From assembly GCA_035553355.1 (NCBI GenBank), contig DATMJW010000169.1, forward strand, positions 1 to 5,670: a stretch of 5,670 bases of DNA. Reading direction: 5' to 3'. Position 1 is the stretch's first letter; each line of letters begins with the position of its first letter. The stretch comes from Gaiellasilicea sp035553355. Lineage in GTDB: Bacteria; Actinomycetota; Thermoleophilia; Gaiellales; Gaiellaceae. Under the pieces are notes generated by a model that saw nothing but the letters and a program-made list of their open reading frames with translations, had not been told where the DNA came from and did no database searches. The translations under genes were made by a program, and so were the position numbers. Shown here piece after piece: positions 5,566 to 5,670 of the stretch.

Positions 5566-5670
5566 CTCTGCGGGACGCGGTGCGTCGGCGGGTGGATCAG
5601 GTAGACCGTCCCACCCGAGTGCTGGAGCCAGAGCCGCTCGAGCGTGCGCCGCGGGTAGGTGCGGCGCACA
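5562..5670 (-). CDS. C-terminal end of an unidentified protein, gene entering from the right edge
   Basis: Read on the minus strand from 5669, the frame gives 35 residues, beginning VRRTYPRRTLERLWLQHSGG and ending TVYLIHPPTHRVPQS, then TAG (complement of 5562-5564). The residue mix (Tyr, Trp, His, Gln, Ile) is protein-like, while the other minus frames give Ala/Pro/Arg-rich low-complexity sequence. The gene converges on the ABC-F gene: CTAG at 5562-5565 supplies stop codons to both strands. Most of the gene lies outside the window and I do not recognise the family. Confidence 0.5.
   Translation of the reverse strand, partial: VRRTYPRRTLERLWLQHSGGTVYLIHPPTHRVPQS

Noticed and set aside
5574..5615. 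Short hairpins (GACGC/GCGTC at 5574-5586 and GGGTGG/CCACCC nearby) as a bidirectional terminator
   Set aside because: The stems are only 5-6 bp without a T-run and lie inside the apparent minus-strand coding end.

Overview
This is a GC-rich bacterial window, almost certainly from an Actinomycetota chromosome. Codons nearly always end in G or C. The left part follows the actinobacterial order rsmD - coaD - sepIVA-like - DUF177. The secreted ferritin-like pair and the apparently leaderless starts would suit a deep branch such as Thermoleophilia, but that placement is inference.

Layout, left to right. Positions 1-469 hold one open frame that begins as the N-terminal part of RsmD (16S rRNA guanine-N2 methyltransferase) and continues in frame as the C-terminal two thirds of CoaD (phosphopantetheine adenylyltransferase). 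Neither enzyme is complete, so this is either a real deletion fusion or an assembly join. A SepIVA/DivIVA-like coiled-coil gene (496-1002) and a DUF177/YceD gene (1033-1542) follow. The usual continuation, rpmF and rnc, is absent. After a 119-base gap with an elaborate potential hairpin come two tandem genes for exported ferritin-like proteins (1662-2318 and 2354-3052). An L,D-transpeptidase gene (about 3040-3882) overlaps the end of the second one. Its signal anchor is encoded upstream of any ATG, GTG or in-frame TTG, so its start is unusual. A 138-base leader with hairpins and a three-codon upstream ORF precedes an ABC-F ATPase gene (4021-5565). A minus-strand gene enters from the right edge and ends at 5562, with its stop codon interlocked with that of the ABC-F gene.

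Functionally there are three parts. The first is a housekeeping and cell-division block: CoA synthesis, rRNA modification, septation and large-subunit maturation. The second is a likely co-transcribed envelope block in which exported ferritin-like proteins are followed by a peptidoglycan cross-linking enzyme. The third is a ribosome-associated ABC-F gene, possibly with its own regulatory leader. I see no CRISPR array, insertion sequence, tRNA or rRNA, and no convincing new defence or biosynthetic system. The most unusual points are the rsmD-coaD fusion, the non-canonical L,D-transpeptidase start with a 13-bp hairpin inside its signal-peptide coding region, and the structured leaders before the ferritin-like and ABC-F genes.
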